This document shows positions 37,973 to 48,664 of a DNA stretch of 64,000 nucleotides, one piece after another. The notes under the pieces were generated by a model. The model ran no database searches. It was not told where the DNA came from and saw only the letters and a list, made by a program, of their open reading frames with translations. Each line of letters opens with the position of its first letter. The first letter of the stretch is position 1. The position numbers were made by a program, and so were the translations under genes. Source of the stretch: Lunularia cruciata (lineage: Eukaryota; Streptophyta; Marchantiopsida; Lunulariales; Lunulariaceae); assembly GCA_948567375.1 (NCBI GenBank), contig OX419758.1, forward strand, positions 52,581,001 to 52,645,000, written 5' to 3'.

Positions 37973-39347
37973 CTAAGCTCCGGGAACGAAGTTAGTGGCG
38001 TATGCCCAGGCGTTGTTCACCACCGGGTTGTCAAGGTGGTCCAACAGATTCTCAATGGGACCCTTTCCAGTAACAATAGCCTGAACGAAGAATCCGAACA
38101 TGGAGAACATGGCCAGACGCCCGTTCTTGATCTCCTTCACCTTCAGCTCAGCAAAGGTCTCGGGGTCGTCAGCGAGGCCAAGGGGGTCGAAGTACTTGCC
38201 TCCGGGGTACAGCTCACCTCCCTCTCCCACTCCTGGGAGACCGTTCTGGCGGTATCCCTCAACGGCTCCCATGAGCACCACCTGCACGGCCCAGATGGCC
38301 AAAATGCTCTGAGCATGCACAAGGTTGGGGTTACCCAGGTAGTCGAGACCTCCTTCAGTGAAAATCTGTGAACCAGCCTTGAACCAGACTGGCTCCTTGA
38401 GCGCCACTCGGCTGTACTTCACCAAAAGCTCGGGTGTAACGCATCCAAAAGCTCCGAGCATTGCCCATCTTCCGTGGATCACCTGCCAAGGAAAGCAAAC
38501 CAAACAAATTTAAGACATGAAACCGTGGTCACATACAATTACAGTGGATGTGGCTGGAAACAAACTTGGACTTGCACTGAGACAGGTCTTCTGCAGAAAG
38601 AATAATGTGATTTCGAGTATAATGCAGAATACTGGAAATCTCGTGGATCCGTCTACGTTCTGCTCGTCACAGTTTGATGAACTTGAAGACCGCTCAGAAA
38701 ACAAGGATGTAAGGGTTACATCCATGCCACAGCTACCGCATTTCTTGGTCTAATAAACTGTAGACCGCTGAGAAAACAAGGTGTAAAGATTGTTGCAGCT
38801 ATCGCATTTCGTACTCAGATATTGATATTTTATACTGCAAGGGTGACTTAGTGGACTAATGGCATTAGGAACGCTCACCTCCAAGGCACGGTTCTTGGCG
38901 AAGGATTCAGGGTCAGCAGAAAGGCCAGCGGTGTCCCAACCGTAGTCACCGGGGAACTCTCCCTTCAGGTAAGAGGGGGTCTGGGCAGAGAATGGGCCCA
39001 AGTACTTGGGTCTGTCTGGGCCATACCAGTAGTCGGCATCCTGAACACAACCAATAATCAAATCAGCCTCCAGCCATTTCCATAAAGTAGATTAGTCGTC
39101 ATATGCGTTCATAGTAAAGACTCATATTCACATTCGTTCATAAAAGAACCAATAATACCTGTCCGGCCAATATCAATGATGTGAAACCATCGGAACGAGG
39201 AAAACACGGGAACTGCGGACAACTCACCATGGAAACCTTGGCCTTGCAGGCAGGGACCTGCTCCCTGAGAGCATCCTTTGGGGCTGTGGTGGCGCCCAAG
39301 AAGGTCGATCGGCTGACGACCGACTTGCTGAGTGCTGTGGCCGCCAT
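37973..39347 (-). CDS. LHCB3: Light-harvesting chlorophyll a/b-binding protein of LHCII, Lhcb3 type, 3 exons, 263 aa
   Basis: Thylakoid antenna protein that binds chlorophylls and carotenoids in LHCII trimers of photosystem II. Exons (minus): 39347-39228 (40 codons), 39040-38879 (54 codons), 38482-37973 (170 codons with TAG); all introns GT-AG in phase 0. Residues 1 to about 40 are a Ser/Thr/Ala-rich chloroplast transit peptide. The mature part has the trimerisation motif [23 protein letters not shown], helix [12 protein letters not shown], helix C MGAVEGYR and helix [12 protein letters not shown]; the Glu-Arg pairs that bind chlorophyll are present. FSAQTPSYL and [13 protein letters not shown], and lack of the basic N-terminal phosphorylation segment of Lhcb1/2, point to Lhcb3. 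It ends NFVPGA. Length equals that of Lhcb3 (about 265 aa). Confidence 0.95.
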
Positions 39348-39520
39348 AGCTGCGAAATCGGATGGACTTCAAACAAACTTCTCTCCCTCTTCACCTCGGA
39401 GGGTAGAATTGCTCACTCCAGGAACAGGCGATGGTTATAAGAAAGGGGAAATTTCTATACAAAGCTAAATTGGAGAGGATAAAGAGAAGGCCGATCAATA
39501 GGAGCAAATCTGTGCGAGGA
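39348..39520 (-). promoter_or_regulatory. LHCB3 promoter-proximal region
   Basis: Upstream of the LHCB3 ATG on the minus strand there is a TATA-like CTTATAACC (about 39432-39440). Further up lie a GATA/I-box-like site (GGATAAAG on plus at 39477) and CCAAT (minus, near 39470). CCAAT plus GATA boxes are typical of Lhcb promoters and light regulation. These are weak single-site matches. Confidence 0.4.
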
Positions 39521-39796
39521 CGAATGAGAGTAGCTCATTGGCGCATCGGAAACAGTATCCATCCACTAGTCCACCCCATGCTTGGTTCAGGGTCCACTCG
39601 CTCCACACAAGACTGTCTTGTCTCTATGGTGCTATGCTACTGCAAACCCGACTGCCGTTGTGGTCCTCGCATGTTCCTTGGTGGAGGATATCGAACTGTG
39701 GTCGAATCATGTCGTACCATGTCGGACTGTTCATTAGATGATTTTGTATCTGTAATATACTGCGGCTTAGCCCTCTGTTAATCTTTTTGTCTTTCC

Positions 39797-39826
39797 CTTG
39801 TACGGATTGATAGGTTTTTCATACGC
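39797..39826. repeat. Short dispersed repeat, copy 3 (diverged)
   Basis: CCCTTGTACGGATTGATAGG followed by TTTTTCATAC; same start as the copies at 14365 and 32091. It lies at the right edge of the gene island, about 50 bp before the sequence turns AT-rich. A more AT-shifted echo (CTCCCTTGTATAATTTAATT) occurs near 40267. Confidence 0.5.
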
Positions 39827-39849
39827 TGTCTGCTTATTCCTGCAATGGT

Positions 39850-40363
39850 CGAGTGTTAATTCGTTCAATATATTAATCAAACTGAAATTAATTTAAAATT
39901 AATAATAATATTTATTTATAATGATTTAAAATTAAAATATATATATTAAATATTAAATTAATTTTTATAATTATATAAAATAATAAATATAAAATTTATT
40001 ATAAAAAATATATAACTTTATCATATTAAAAAATAAAAATATAATTTTATATTTTATATCTATTTTAAATTAATATACTTATTGTTCTAGAGAATACAAA
40101 AATTAATATAATCCATAGGAAATAATAACATTAAGGTGATATTTTTTCATATGTTCTAATTATTTATAAATTATACCATTTATATAGTTTAGATATTTTA
40201 GATACATTAAAGTAGATTTTATATATTTTTTTTATTTGGGTTTTATTTTATTTTATTTTGTTCGTCTCTCCCTTGTATAATTTAATTTTTTTTCCTCTAT
40301 TTAGTAACACACTTGGTGTTTAATGTGGAGTTTATATATTAAAGATCGGAGATAAATTTATTT
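39850..40363. other. Extremely AT-rich block
   Basis: Almost only A and T, no reading frame. It adjoins the mutated LTR that follows and may be the internal part of the same hypermutated element, but nothing in it can be aligned. Confidence 0.5.
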
Positions 40364-40970
40364 TATAATATTTATTTGTGTACATATGTAATATTGTGAT
40401 ATTTAGTTTAATATTATAAATATTTAAGAAATATTATTTATATATAAATAAATGATAATTTTATATTAATTATAATTAACTAAAATTATTTATAATTAAA
40501 ATAAAGAAGATTTTATTTTAGAAAAAATAAAAAATAAAAATATTTTTATTTTAGATTTTTATCTGTTAATTTGATGTTATTTTAAAATGTTTTACTTTGA
40601 ATAAAAAGTTAAAAATTCTTAGACACACAAATCTTTTATTTTGGATTCTTTTATAGTCCAAAGATAACCCATATAAAATAATCTTTGATTTAATCATTAG
40701 ATCAATATAATATCATATGTTTAGTAGAATATGCCCATATGTATGTATATTCTTTTTAACTTTTTGACTTTACTTGACTTTTAATCTAATAAATTTAATT
40801 ACTCAGTAATTGAATTATCCCAATAACTATGGTGTGTAACTATTTCATAAGTATATAAACAAGGGGTGAGGATATATTCATCATTTTTTTATTTGCAATT
40901 ATCTTTCTCTCATTGAGTTCTCTAGTGAGTAATGTCTTGAGTCTTGGAGTGTTAACCTTGGAGGAGTTGA
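40364..40970 (+). repeat. Hypermutated family-3 LTR (5' and middle part)
   Basis: It aligns to the family-3 LTRs at 47974 and 61446. From 40364 to about 40790 nearly every difference is C to T or G to A (for example GTTAGCTAAAGTTAG has become ATTAACTAAAATTAT). The TATA-box region (GTATATAAACAAGGGG near 40851) and what follows are nearly intact. The copy is cut at 40970 by insertion of the family-1 LTR. Confidence 0.85.
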
Positions 40971-42630
40971 TGTAAAAGATCGAATGTGAGGAGAAAAATA
41001 GTAGAATGAAAACTCACATTGGGACACTTGAATGAGGGAAAACTCCGAATGTCTAGCATGAGCCTTGGCTTTGGTATTTATAAGTAGCATACAAGGCCCT
41101 TGAGAAACTTCTCAATAAGTTTTCTCAAACCGCTTTCTTAGAGTGCAAGCCAAGTTAACTAGGAAGATTCTCAAGAAGCTTCCTTCTAGAAACGGCCTAC
41201 TTGGCATGCAAGCTAAGCTAGTTGGAAACTTCTAGAAGCTTTCGTCTAGGAGCTACTTACTTGAGATGCAAGCTAAGCTTCCTAAGAAGCTTCCTAGATA
41301 CTTCTAGAATATTCTAGGCTAATTTGTCTTATGTGCTACTTCGTAAGCTCAACTAACTTTGTCGCTAAATTCCATATTGTTATATATTCCCCCGCCGCTA
41401 GTTTGTGACGTCCTTGTCGCCAGTGAAGCTTCAAAGTCCTGGATGGCCGTCTGTGCATTCTGGAGGTGAGAAAGAGGTTCCCATGTGGTATCATGAAGGG
41501 GATACCCTTTCCAAAGGACCTTATACTTCGTATGTTGGCAACGACCTCGTTGAATATGGGACATGCAAGGATACATCAACTTTGTACTCCTCATGATCAT
41601 TGATAGGGACAGGAAGAGGGGGAAGTTGGACTCAAGAGGAAAAGGAAGAGGGGTTAGGAACAAAGGGTTTCAATTTGGAAATATGAAAGACAAGATGGAT
41701 ATGCATGTGACAAGGCAAGGCAAGTCGATAAGCAACATGAGAGACAAGTTGGGTGATATCAAAGGGTCCTATCCAATTAGGGGTAAGTTTACAAACTTGG
41801 GTATCAAGTGGGAGAGTGAAGTTACTAGAGGATAACATGACTTTATCACCAACTTCGAAGGTAAGATCACGACGATGGTGGTCCTCATGTTGTTTTTGGT
41901 GATTCTGAGCAACAAGAAGGTGAGACTTGGCTTGTTGGAGAGATTGGGATATAGTGGTCAAGAATGTGGAAGTATGAGGAACCTAAGATGGAGGTGGAGC
42001 AAGAAGAGAATCTGGAACAAGCAGATCTTGGCCAAAATTGAGAAAAAAATGAGAAAATCTGATACTTGCCTGCTTGGAATTGTTGTAGGCAAATTTTGCA
42101 ACTGCAAGACATTCGTCCCAATTGGTATGGTGGACATTGACAAAGGCACACAACATATCCTCCAATGTACGATTTGCACGTTCGGTTTGTCCATCAGTTT
42201 GAGGATGATAGGCCGTGGACAAAGCAAGCTTGGTGCCGAGTATCTAGAAGAGTGCTTGCCAAAACTTCCCGATAAATCAAGGATCACGGTTGGAAATGAG
42301 TACATGTGGCATCCCATGATGCTTGAAGACATTGTTGAAGTAGATTTGTGCTAAGGCTGGAGCATTCATAGTATCACAGGTTGGTGCCAAGTGGATTTGC
42401 TTACTAAGCTTATCCACAAACACCACAATTGCGGTGTGTCCTTGTTTTGTCTTTGGCAAGGATGTGATGAGATCCAAGCTCATACGCTCCCAGCAAGCGG
42501 ATGGAATGGCAAGTGGTTGAAGAAGTCCACTCGGCTTTTGGTTGTTGGCCTTGTTATGTTGGCAGCTTTCACAGGATCGAACAAATTCTCAAACATCTCG
42601 TGTCATGTTGAGCCACCACCATTGACGTTG
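40971..42630 (-). mobile_element. Truncated family-1 chromovirus (copy C): 3' LTR, chromodomain, integrase
   Basis: The 3' end of a second family-1 element. The LTR at 40971-41384 ends TTATA where other copies have TTACA. A polypurine tract (minus, GCGGCGGGGGAATA) follows, then a chromodomain (KYKVLWKGYPLHDTTWEPL, about 41560-41440) and integrase (QTDGQTERANRTLEDML near 42200, SLDLITSLPKTKQGH near 42470). The integrase motif reads ISNRDP in place of ISDRDP, so the second catalytic Asp is lost. The element stops at 42630 where the family-2 element begins; its 5' part is missing from the window. Confidence 0.88.
41224..41242. promoter_or_regulatory. Heat-shock-element-like array in copy C LTR
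   Basis: TGGAAACTTCTAGAAGCTTT keeps three perfect alternating GAA/TTC units and a weakened fourth at the same LTR position as in copy A. The TATA box (plus strand GTATTTATAAG, near 41073-41083) is again about 140-150 bp away. Confidence 0.5.
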
Positions 42631-43457
42631 TGTAATACCAAGAGCTAGCCATATGAGCTAGATGTGAAATTTGGTTTGGTAACATCTAGAATGATGTTAT
42701 ACATGATGGTCAAAATAGATCAGATAGAAGTATCACCAAAAGAGTACTTCTATTAATAGGGCAGAAACCAAAATAAACTTGAGAACCTTAGAACCAATAG
42801 CTAGACATATGATTTAAAGGTGAGAATTGGTTTGGTAACATCTGGAAGGATGTTACACATGATGGACTAAACAGATCAGAAAGAGGTATCACCAAAAGGA
42901 GACTTCTACTAATAGAGTAGGAACCAAAATATGCCTGAAATCTTTGAAGGCAATTTCGGAGGCCTAAACGGATGAATTAGGTATTGAAAATGTGCAAATT
43001 CTCCTCCAAACTGACAAAAGTTTGGCCTTCCCTCCCCTACTTTCTCTCGTCTAGAGCTTTCCAATGGTACCTTACGTGATTTTGAGATTCCTACAAGAAG
43101 ATTCCCTAAAAGATTCCCTCCTGTCAAAGCTTGTTTGACTAACCAGATAGGACCTAGACCAGACATGTCACCCATCCAAGTAAGTAATCCAAGGGTGGAG
43201 CTTGCCAACATGTCACCTATCTGTGTCCCTAATCCTATGGTGGAGCTTCCTTGGAGGAGATCCTCTTTGTCTATATAATAAAGAGAAGGTGCTCCCTTGG
43301 GGCATCGAATGTTTGAGTATGCAATCTGTGTTTTCTCTCTTCTCTTGTCCTTGGAGTATTACAATATGCAATCTGTGTTTTCTCTCTTCTCTTGTCCTCG
43401 GAGTATTACAATATGCAATCTGTGTTTTCTCTCTTCTCTTGTCCTCGGAGTATTACA
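42631..43457 (+). repeat. 5' LTR of the family-2 element
   Basis: Starts TGTAATACCA, ends GAGTATTACA. TATA-like CTATATAATA at 43271-43280. It contains an internal duplication of about 160 bp (GGTTTGGTAACATCT at about 42672 and 42829), shared by the other LTRs of the family, and the 47-bp triplication near its 3' end. Confidence 0.92.
43318..43457. repeat. Three tandem 47-bp units at the 3' end of the 5' LTR
   Basis: Units start at 43318, 43365 and 43412 with TATGCAATCTGTG and end GGAGTATTACAA. The partner LTR and the solo LTR carry only one unit, so the expansion is specific to this copy. Each unit contains the LTR end sequence, which suggests an LTR-end slippage or recombination event. Confidence 0.88.
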
Positions 43458-43458
43458 A

Positions 43459-43470
43459 TTGTATCAAAGC
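43459..43470 (+). other. Primer-binding site, tRNA-iMet type (two mismatches)
   Basis: TTGTATCAAAGC one base after the LTR matches TGGTATCAGAGC at 10 of 12 positions. Confidence 0.75.
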
Positions 43471-43588
43471 GAGTGTTTTAGTCCAAGAGAGTGGATTACA
43501 CCTCTTGGAATAACACGAATTACTGAAACTGAGTAATTTGAGGCAGAGAATATAGAGTAGTTGCTAGACTTAGGAAAGACTTTAGAGA

Positions 43589-43819
43589 GTGGATGGGATG
43601 GATGCGCCGGGAGGCCAATTTCCCGCACCTAGCTTTCCATTCTCAAATCCATTCCATATCAAGGTTATGTACGTCCAACGTAAGCAGATGAGGGTATCGC
43701 TAGTTTATCACTTTGGTGCAGAATTCATGGACAAAGTGATGAACTCACCAAATCCGGTGATTCTACCTGTGGTGATATATGACAGAGAGTGGGATTTGAC
43801 AATCTACATTCTATTATGA
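43589..43819 (+). CDS. Pre-gag small ORF, family 2, copy 1 (76 aa)
   Basis: MDGMDAPGGQFPAPSFPFSN opens it, and the core has YHFGAEFMDKV, VILPVVIYDREWD and a terminal TIYILL. It resembles the family-1 ORF at 6181-6396 residue by residue across the core, including the MDG- start. It is followed after four bases by a second, diverged copy. No known domain. Confidence 0.6.
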   Translation: MDGMDAPGGQFPAPSFPFSNPFHIKVMYVQRKQMRVSLVYHFGAEFMDKVMNSPNPVILPVVIYDREWDLTIYILL

Positions 43820-43823
43820 TATA

Positions 43824-44027
43824 ATGGATATGAATGTCCCAAATCCTCTCCCTTTCAACACTCAGGTAGAAATCCGTTATGTAGTGAGGCCGAAAGTGAT
43901 GTTTAGAGATTTTGTGGTTAGGAATTTTGGTGAGGAGTATTATCAACGAGTGATAGCTTCTGAGGTCCCAATGGTAGTTTCGATAGTTTGTGCGCCTTCC
44001 AGAGTGATTATATTGACTCTATATTGA
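43824..44027 (+). CDS. Pre-gag small ORF, family 2, copy 2 (67 aa)
   Basis: MDMNVPNPLPFNTQVEIRYV begins it; core RNFGEEYYQRV, PMVVSIVCAPSRV, end LTLY. It aligns with copy 1, so the pre-gag module is duplicated in tandem here. It lies 15 bases upstream of the first gag codon. Confidence 0.55.
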   Translation: MDMNVPNPLPFNTQVEIRYVVRPKVMFRDFVVRNFGEEYYQRVIASEVPMVVSIVCAPSRVIILTLY

Positions 44028-44042
44028 AGTAGACATTAGCAA

Positions 44043-45148
44043 TTGAGTGTTGCAGGAACCATGGATCCGCAATTGCAAGAGCTAGTGCAAGGAATGCAAG
44101 GGATGTTGAGTGAATTTCGAGAGATTAAGATGACCATGGAGACATTACAAAGTCAAGTGCAGATCCTTAGGAACGATCAAGCCATGCAAGAAGAAGAGCC
44201 GTTTCAAAACCCCGTACCTGTGACTGAGGTCCTTGGAGAGGCACCCGTGCTTGCGAACCCTATCAACAATGAAGCCACATTGCTACTCTGGATGAAGAAG
44301 ACCTGCAACATTGAGCCTTACAAGGGGCAGCGTTCCATGGGAGTAGTGGAAAATTGGATCTCGAGAATGAATCGATATTTCCGATTGTTCTCAACAGAGA
44401 TCACAGAGCATGTTGCAGGCGTGTTTGCATGTGGGTACTTCATCAATAAAGCCCTCACATGGTATGATGCTTGGGAACGATCCATGCTGGCAGAGAGAAG
44501 GGAGGTCACATGGATAGCAATCCAAGAAGGACTGCTAAAGAATTTCCAATTGGTGGATTCTGTGCAGATGGCTCGAACCCGACTATGGGGATTGAGACAG
44601 AAGAATAGCAAACAAGAGTATGTGGAGGCTTTTTTGGACCTACAAGTTGCAATTACCGACATGAGTCCAGCAAAGGCTCTTGACAATTTCAAATGAGGGT
44701 TGAAAGAGCGGATTTGCCAAGAAGTCATGGTGCAAAATCCTCGCACGGTATTTGAAGCCATTGCTTGTGCGTAGAGAGTAGCAGGAGCATTAGGTGGAGG
44801 TGAAGGAGTAGCTCCACCTCAACATTATTGGGCAAAAATGCCACACATGGGTGGACCAATACCGATGGAATTGGGCAACCTTTGATTCCGGGATTGAGGA
44901 GCACGACCGCTTCAAGGGGAGCGGGGACGGGTAGAAGAACGAAGAGATGGAGTCCCACGAGGAGAAGGGACTCGAGGAGAACAACACCATTGTTACAATT
45001 GTGGCCGTATTGGGCACATATCCACCAATTGTTGCACTTGTTTCCCTAGAGGCCCTCGGCCTTTGTTTAGGCAATCTTTGAACAACATGGAGAGGCACAT
45101 TGACGAGGAGGAGGTGGAAATCACTTTGGAAAACAAAGATCGCCAGTA
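44043..45148 (+). pseudogene. gag of the family-2 element
   Basis: Open for 217 codons (44043-44696): an N-terminal coiled segment (LQELVQGMQGMLSEFREIKM), then a capsid-type region (ENWISRMNRYFRLF, ALTWYDAWERS, W...Q..LLKNFQ). After a stop at 44694-44696 the frame continues to a CX2CX4HX4C zinc knuckle, CYNCGRIGHISTNC, at 44992-45033. Confidence 0.85.
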
Positions 45149-45214
45149 AATGTACCTCACGGCCTTACTGGCTCAATAAGGAAGTAGGGAAGCAAGGGAA
45201 GGAAGAAGAATAAT

Positions 45215-45484
45215 GTGCAAGGATCCCAAAAGGCAACCTCACAATTGATTGTTATGAATGGAATCATAGAAGGTAATCAAGTGAGAGTATTAATAGATCT
45301 GGGAGCAACAAAGAATTTCTTATCTCGCTCTGTTGCAATAAGATTGGGAATGGATCAAGAGAGATATGGAAGTGAAGAAGTAGAGTTACCAAATGGGCAA
45401 ACAGAGAGGATTGAATCATTACCTAGACGGGTAACCCTCTCTGTAGGAGAATATCAGGAAGCAATTGAGTGGCGAGTGATCTAG
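45215..45484 (+). pseudogene. Protease of the family-2 element, active site altered
   Basis: VRVLIDLGATKNFLSRSVA aligns with the retropepsin loop, but the motif is D-L-G where a D-S-G or D-T-G is needed. It is followed by RLGMDQERY and the flap-like ELPNGQTERI. The altered loop predicts an inactive protease. Confidence 0.8.
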
Positions 45485-45511
45485 TTAGCTCGTTATGATG
45501 CAATTTTAGGC

Positions 45512-46460
45512 ATGCTATGGATGGAGCAGTACAACCCTATGGTGGATTGGAGGAAGAAAGTAGTGAGAACACACCAATTCTCAATCATTGGGGTTAAAGA
45601 AAAATCATACAGGCAGAAACTGCCTCTATATGTCGTAGGGACGGCAACTGTCTGTAAGACCGATAGATGTTTTATGGGTCTAATAAGAGAAGTCCAGAGT
45701 GCAGAACTCGATGGACAAATTCCTAAGAAATTGAAGGATGTGGTAGATGAGTTTCAAGATGTCTTTCCCGATGATCTACCCTCAGGATTACCACCAAAAA
45801 GGCGAGTAGATCACAAAATTGAGACACTTCCAAGGAAGACGCCTCCTTGTAAGGCCCCATATTGCCTATCACCTCATGAGTTGGAAGAGTGTAAGACTCA
45901 AATTGAGGAGATGCTACAGAAAGGGTTCATCCAACCTAACGTATCACCATATGGGGCCCGTGTCTTGTTTGTGAAGAAGAAGAATGGTACAATGCGCATG
46001 TGCATTGACTATCGGGGTCTCAATCAACAAACAGTGAAGAACAAATACCCGTTACCTCGCATGGATGACCTGTTTGATCAACTCCATGGAGCGAGATGCT
46101 TCACCAAACTGGACTTGTGGAGTGGTTACAATCAAATCCAAATTGCAGAGGAGGATGTGCACAAAATTGCCTTTCGAACCAAGTATGGCCACTTTGAGTA
46201 TCTTGTGATGCCTTTTGGCCTCACCAATGCACTTGCCACTTTCATGAGTCTAATGAATGACATATTTCGTCCATACTTGGATAAGTTTGTTATTGTCTTC
46301 TTGGATGATATCTAAGTATACAGTAGCACGATGACAGAACACAAACAACATCCACGAGAGGTCCTCCAGATTCTAAGACAGAATCAATTGTACGCCAAAA
46401 TCTCAAAGTGTGAGTTTGGCAAGTCCGAAGTAGACTACTTGGGGCAAATAGTAAGTGTAG
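45512..46460 (+). pseudogene. Reverse transcriptase of the family-2 element
   Basis: Open to 46315: [83 protein letters not shown] and VFLDDI with the catalytic Asp pair. A stop directly after FLDDI breaks the frame; RT sequence resumes afterwards. Confidence 0.92.
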
Positions 46461-46473
46461 AGAGAATTCAAGT

Positions 46474-47444
46474 TTGACAGATAAAATAGAGGTCATTCAA
46501 AAATGGAGTGCCCCAGAAGATCAGACTCAACTTAAGAGCTTCTTGGGGTTAACGGGATTCTATCGTAGATTTGTCAAGGACTTCTCCAAGGTTGCACAGC
46601 CTTTAACGACACTACTTGGCAAGGGGAAGAAGTGGACATGGGGAACTTCACAAGAGTTGGCCTTTCAAGAATTGAAGGCCGCCTTGCTACATGCACCAAT
46701 CTTGAAGTGGTATGACCCAAAATGTCCAATCAAGTTGGCTACAGATGCATCAAGCGTAGCAATAAGAGCAGTCCTACAACAAGAGTGGCATGACGGATGG
46801 CATCCAATTGCATATTTCTCTCAAAGTTGTTACCAGCAGAGCGCAACTACCACACCACAGAACGAGAAGAGCTGGCCATCGTTCTAGCAACCAAGCATTG
46901 GAAGCACTACTTGGGCGAGAAGGCATTTGTAGTAGAGACAGACCACAAATCTCTGGTCTACCTCAAGACGCAGAAGGATCTATCTCGTCGCCAAATTTGG
47001 TGGGCAGAGTGGCGACAATGCTTCAACATGACAATCACCTATGTGGAAGGTAAGAAGCAACTTGCAGATGCATTCACCCACATGCCAATGGCCAACAACT
47101 TGGTGGTAGAGGTTAAGATTAACCCGGAATTCTGGCAAGAGATTCTGGCTGCTACAAAAACTGACCCACAGATTGTAGAAGCACAATCATCCAAAGGTGT
47201 CACCAGTACCCAAGGACTCACCTTTCAGGATAGCAGATTATGGATCCCAAATGTCCCAAAATTACGCACCACCATTATAGCGGAATGTCATGATTCGGCC
47301 ATTGCAGCTCATGTCGGAGTGGACAAGACCTTAGATGCTGTCAAGCGCCATTACTATTGGCCCAAGATGAGCAACGACATGATGACTATGTGTGTAGCTG
47401 CCTACTTTGCCAACAGAACAAAGCTTCTAATCAAGCTCCTGTAG
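46474..47444 (+). pseudogene. RNase H and integrase N-terminus of the family-2 element
   Basis: RT thumb (FLGLTGFYRRFVKDFSKVA) and RNase H (LATDASSVAIRAVLQQ, TEREELAIVLATKHWKHYL, ETDHKSL, LADAFTHMP) are in two overlapping frames with a shift near 46800. The integrase zinc region follows (HDSAIAAHVGVDKTLDAVKRHYYWPKM). Its CxxC half (cysteines within CVAAYFAN) is partly lost. Confidence 0.88.
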
Positions 47445-47488
47445 GGCTCCTTCAACCTCTCCCCACTCCTACCCAACGTTGGGAATAA

Positions 47489-47973
47489 ATGAGTATGGAT
47501 CTCGTCTGTGAATTACCCAAGACCACCTCAGGGTTTGACTCCATTGTGGTCTTTGTGGACCGGCTCAGCAAAATGATTCATGTACACCCTACCACCAAGG
47601 AGGTGACCGCTCCACAACTAGCTCAATTATACTTAGATGCAGTCTTTGCTCACCATGGCTTGTCTAGAGTACTCATAACCAATAGAGGCACCCAATTCAC
47701 CAGCTTGTTTTGGCAAACACTCTTTGGTTTCTTCAAAACCAAGTTGGCCATTTCCACAGCTTACTACCCTCAAACAGATGGCCAAACAGAGCGGGCTAAT
47801 TGCACAATTGAAGACATGTTACGCGGCTTCACCTTAGAAGAGCAAGAGAGCACCTCCTGTTGGTGGAATTTGCTTACAACAATTTAGTGAATGCATCCAC
47901 CCAGGTCACTCCGTTCTTCCTCATGTATGGTGAGCATCCCTTCACACCTTCTAGCTTGATGAAGGAAGATACC
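47489..47973 (+). pseudogene. Integrase core of the family-2 element, second Asp lost
   Basis: SMDLVCELPKTTSGFDSIVV holds the first Asp and QTDGQTERANCTIEDML the Glu. The middle motif reads ITNRGTQFTS, with Asn where active enzymes have Asp. A solo LTR of family 3 interrupts the domain from 47974. Confidence 0.9.
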
Positions 47974-48664
47974 ACACACACCCACTTGTGCATGTGTGTG
48001 GTATTGTGATATTTAGCTTGGTATTACAAGTACTTAAGAGATATTATTTATATAGAGATAAAGGATGGTTCTATATTAGTCATGGTTAGCTAAAGTTAGT
48101 CATAGCTAAGATAGAGTGGACCTTACTTTAGAGTAAGTAGAAAAGATGAGCACCACTATTTTGGATTTTAGTGTGTTGACTTGGTATTATTCTTAGGTGT
48201 TTGGCTTTGAGGAAAGAGTTGAGAACTCTTGGGCCTGCAAGCCTTTTTTTTTGGATTCTTCTTTAGTCCAAGGTTAGCCCATGTGAAGGAATCCTTGACT
48301 TGGTGGTTGGGTCAAGATAAGACCACATGCTTAGGGGAATATGCCCATGTGAATAGATATTCCTTTCTACTTTTTGACTTTACTTGACTTTTAGTCTAGT
48401 AACTTGAGTTACTACAGTAATTAGTAACTTTTGTACATAACTATTTCACAAGTATATAAACAAGGGGTGAGGAGGTACTCATCATCCTTTCATTTGCAAC
48501 TATCTCTCTCTCATTGAGTTCTCTAGTGAGCAATGTCTTGAGTCTTGGAGTGTTAGCCTTGGAGGAGTATGATGGAGTTGGGGTTCCTTGCCTTCTTAGT
48601 CCATGGTGCGTTACCATAATAGCCATCAGAGGTTCATCTTGAGTGAGAGACAGGCCGGCTCACA
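47974..48664 (+). repeat. Solo family-3 LTR inside the family-2 integrase
   Basis: About 690 bp matching 61446-62134 over its full length; ends GGCTCACA. TATA box TATATAA at 48454-48460. Integrase coding sequence (KEDTT before, SPVATKVDE after) resumes cleanly on the far side, so it is an insertion. The first bases (ACACACACCC) differ from TGTAACACC of the other copies. Confidence 0.88.

Noticed and set aside
38036-38371. Plus-strand frames across the LHCB3 third exon
   Set aside because: Antisense shadows of a strongly conserved antenna gene.
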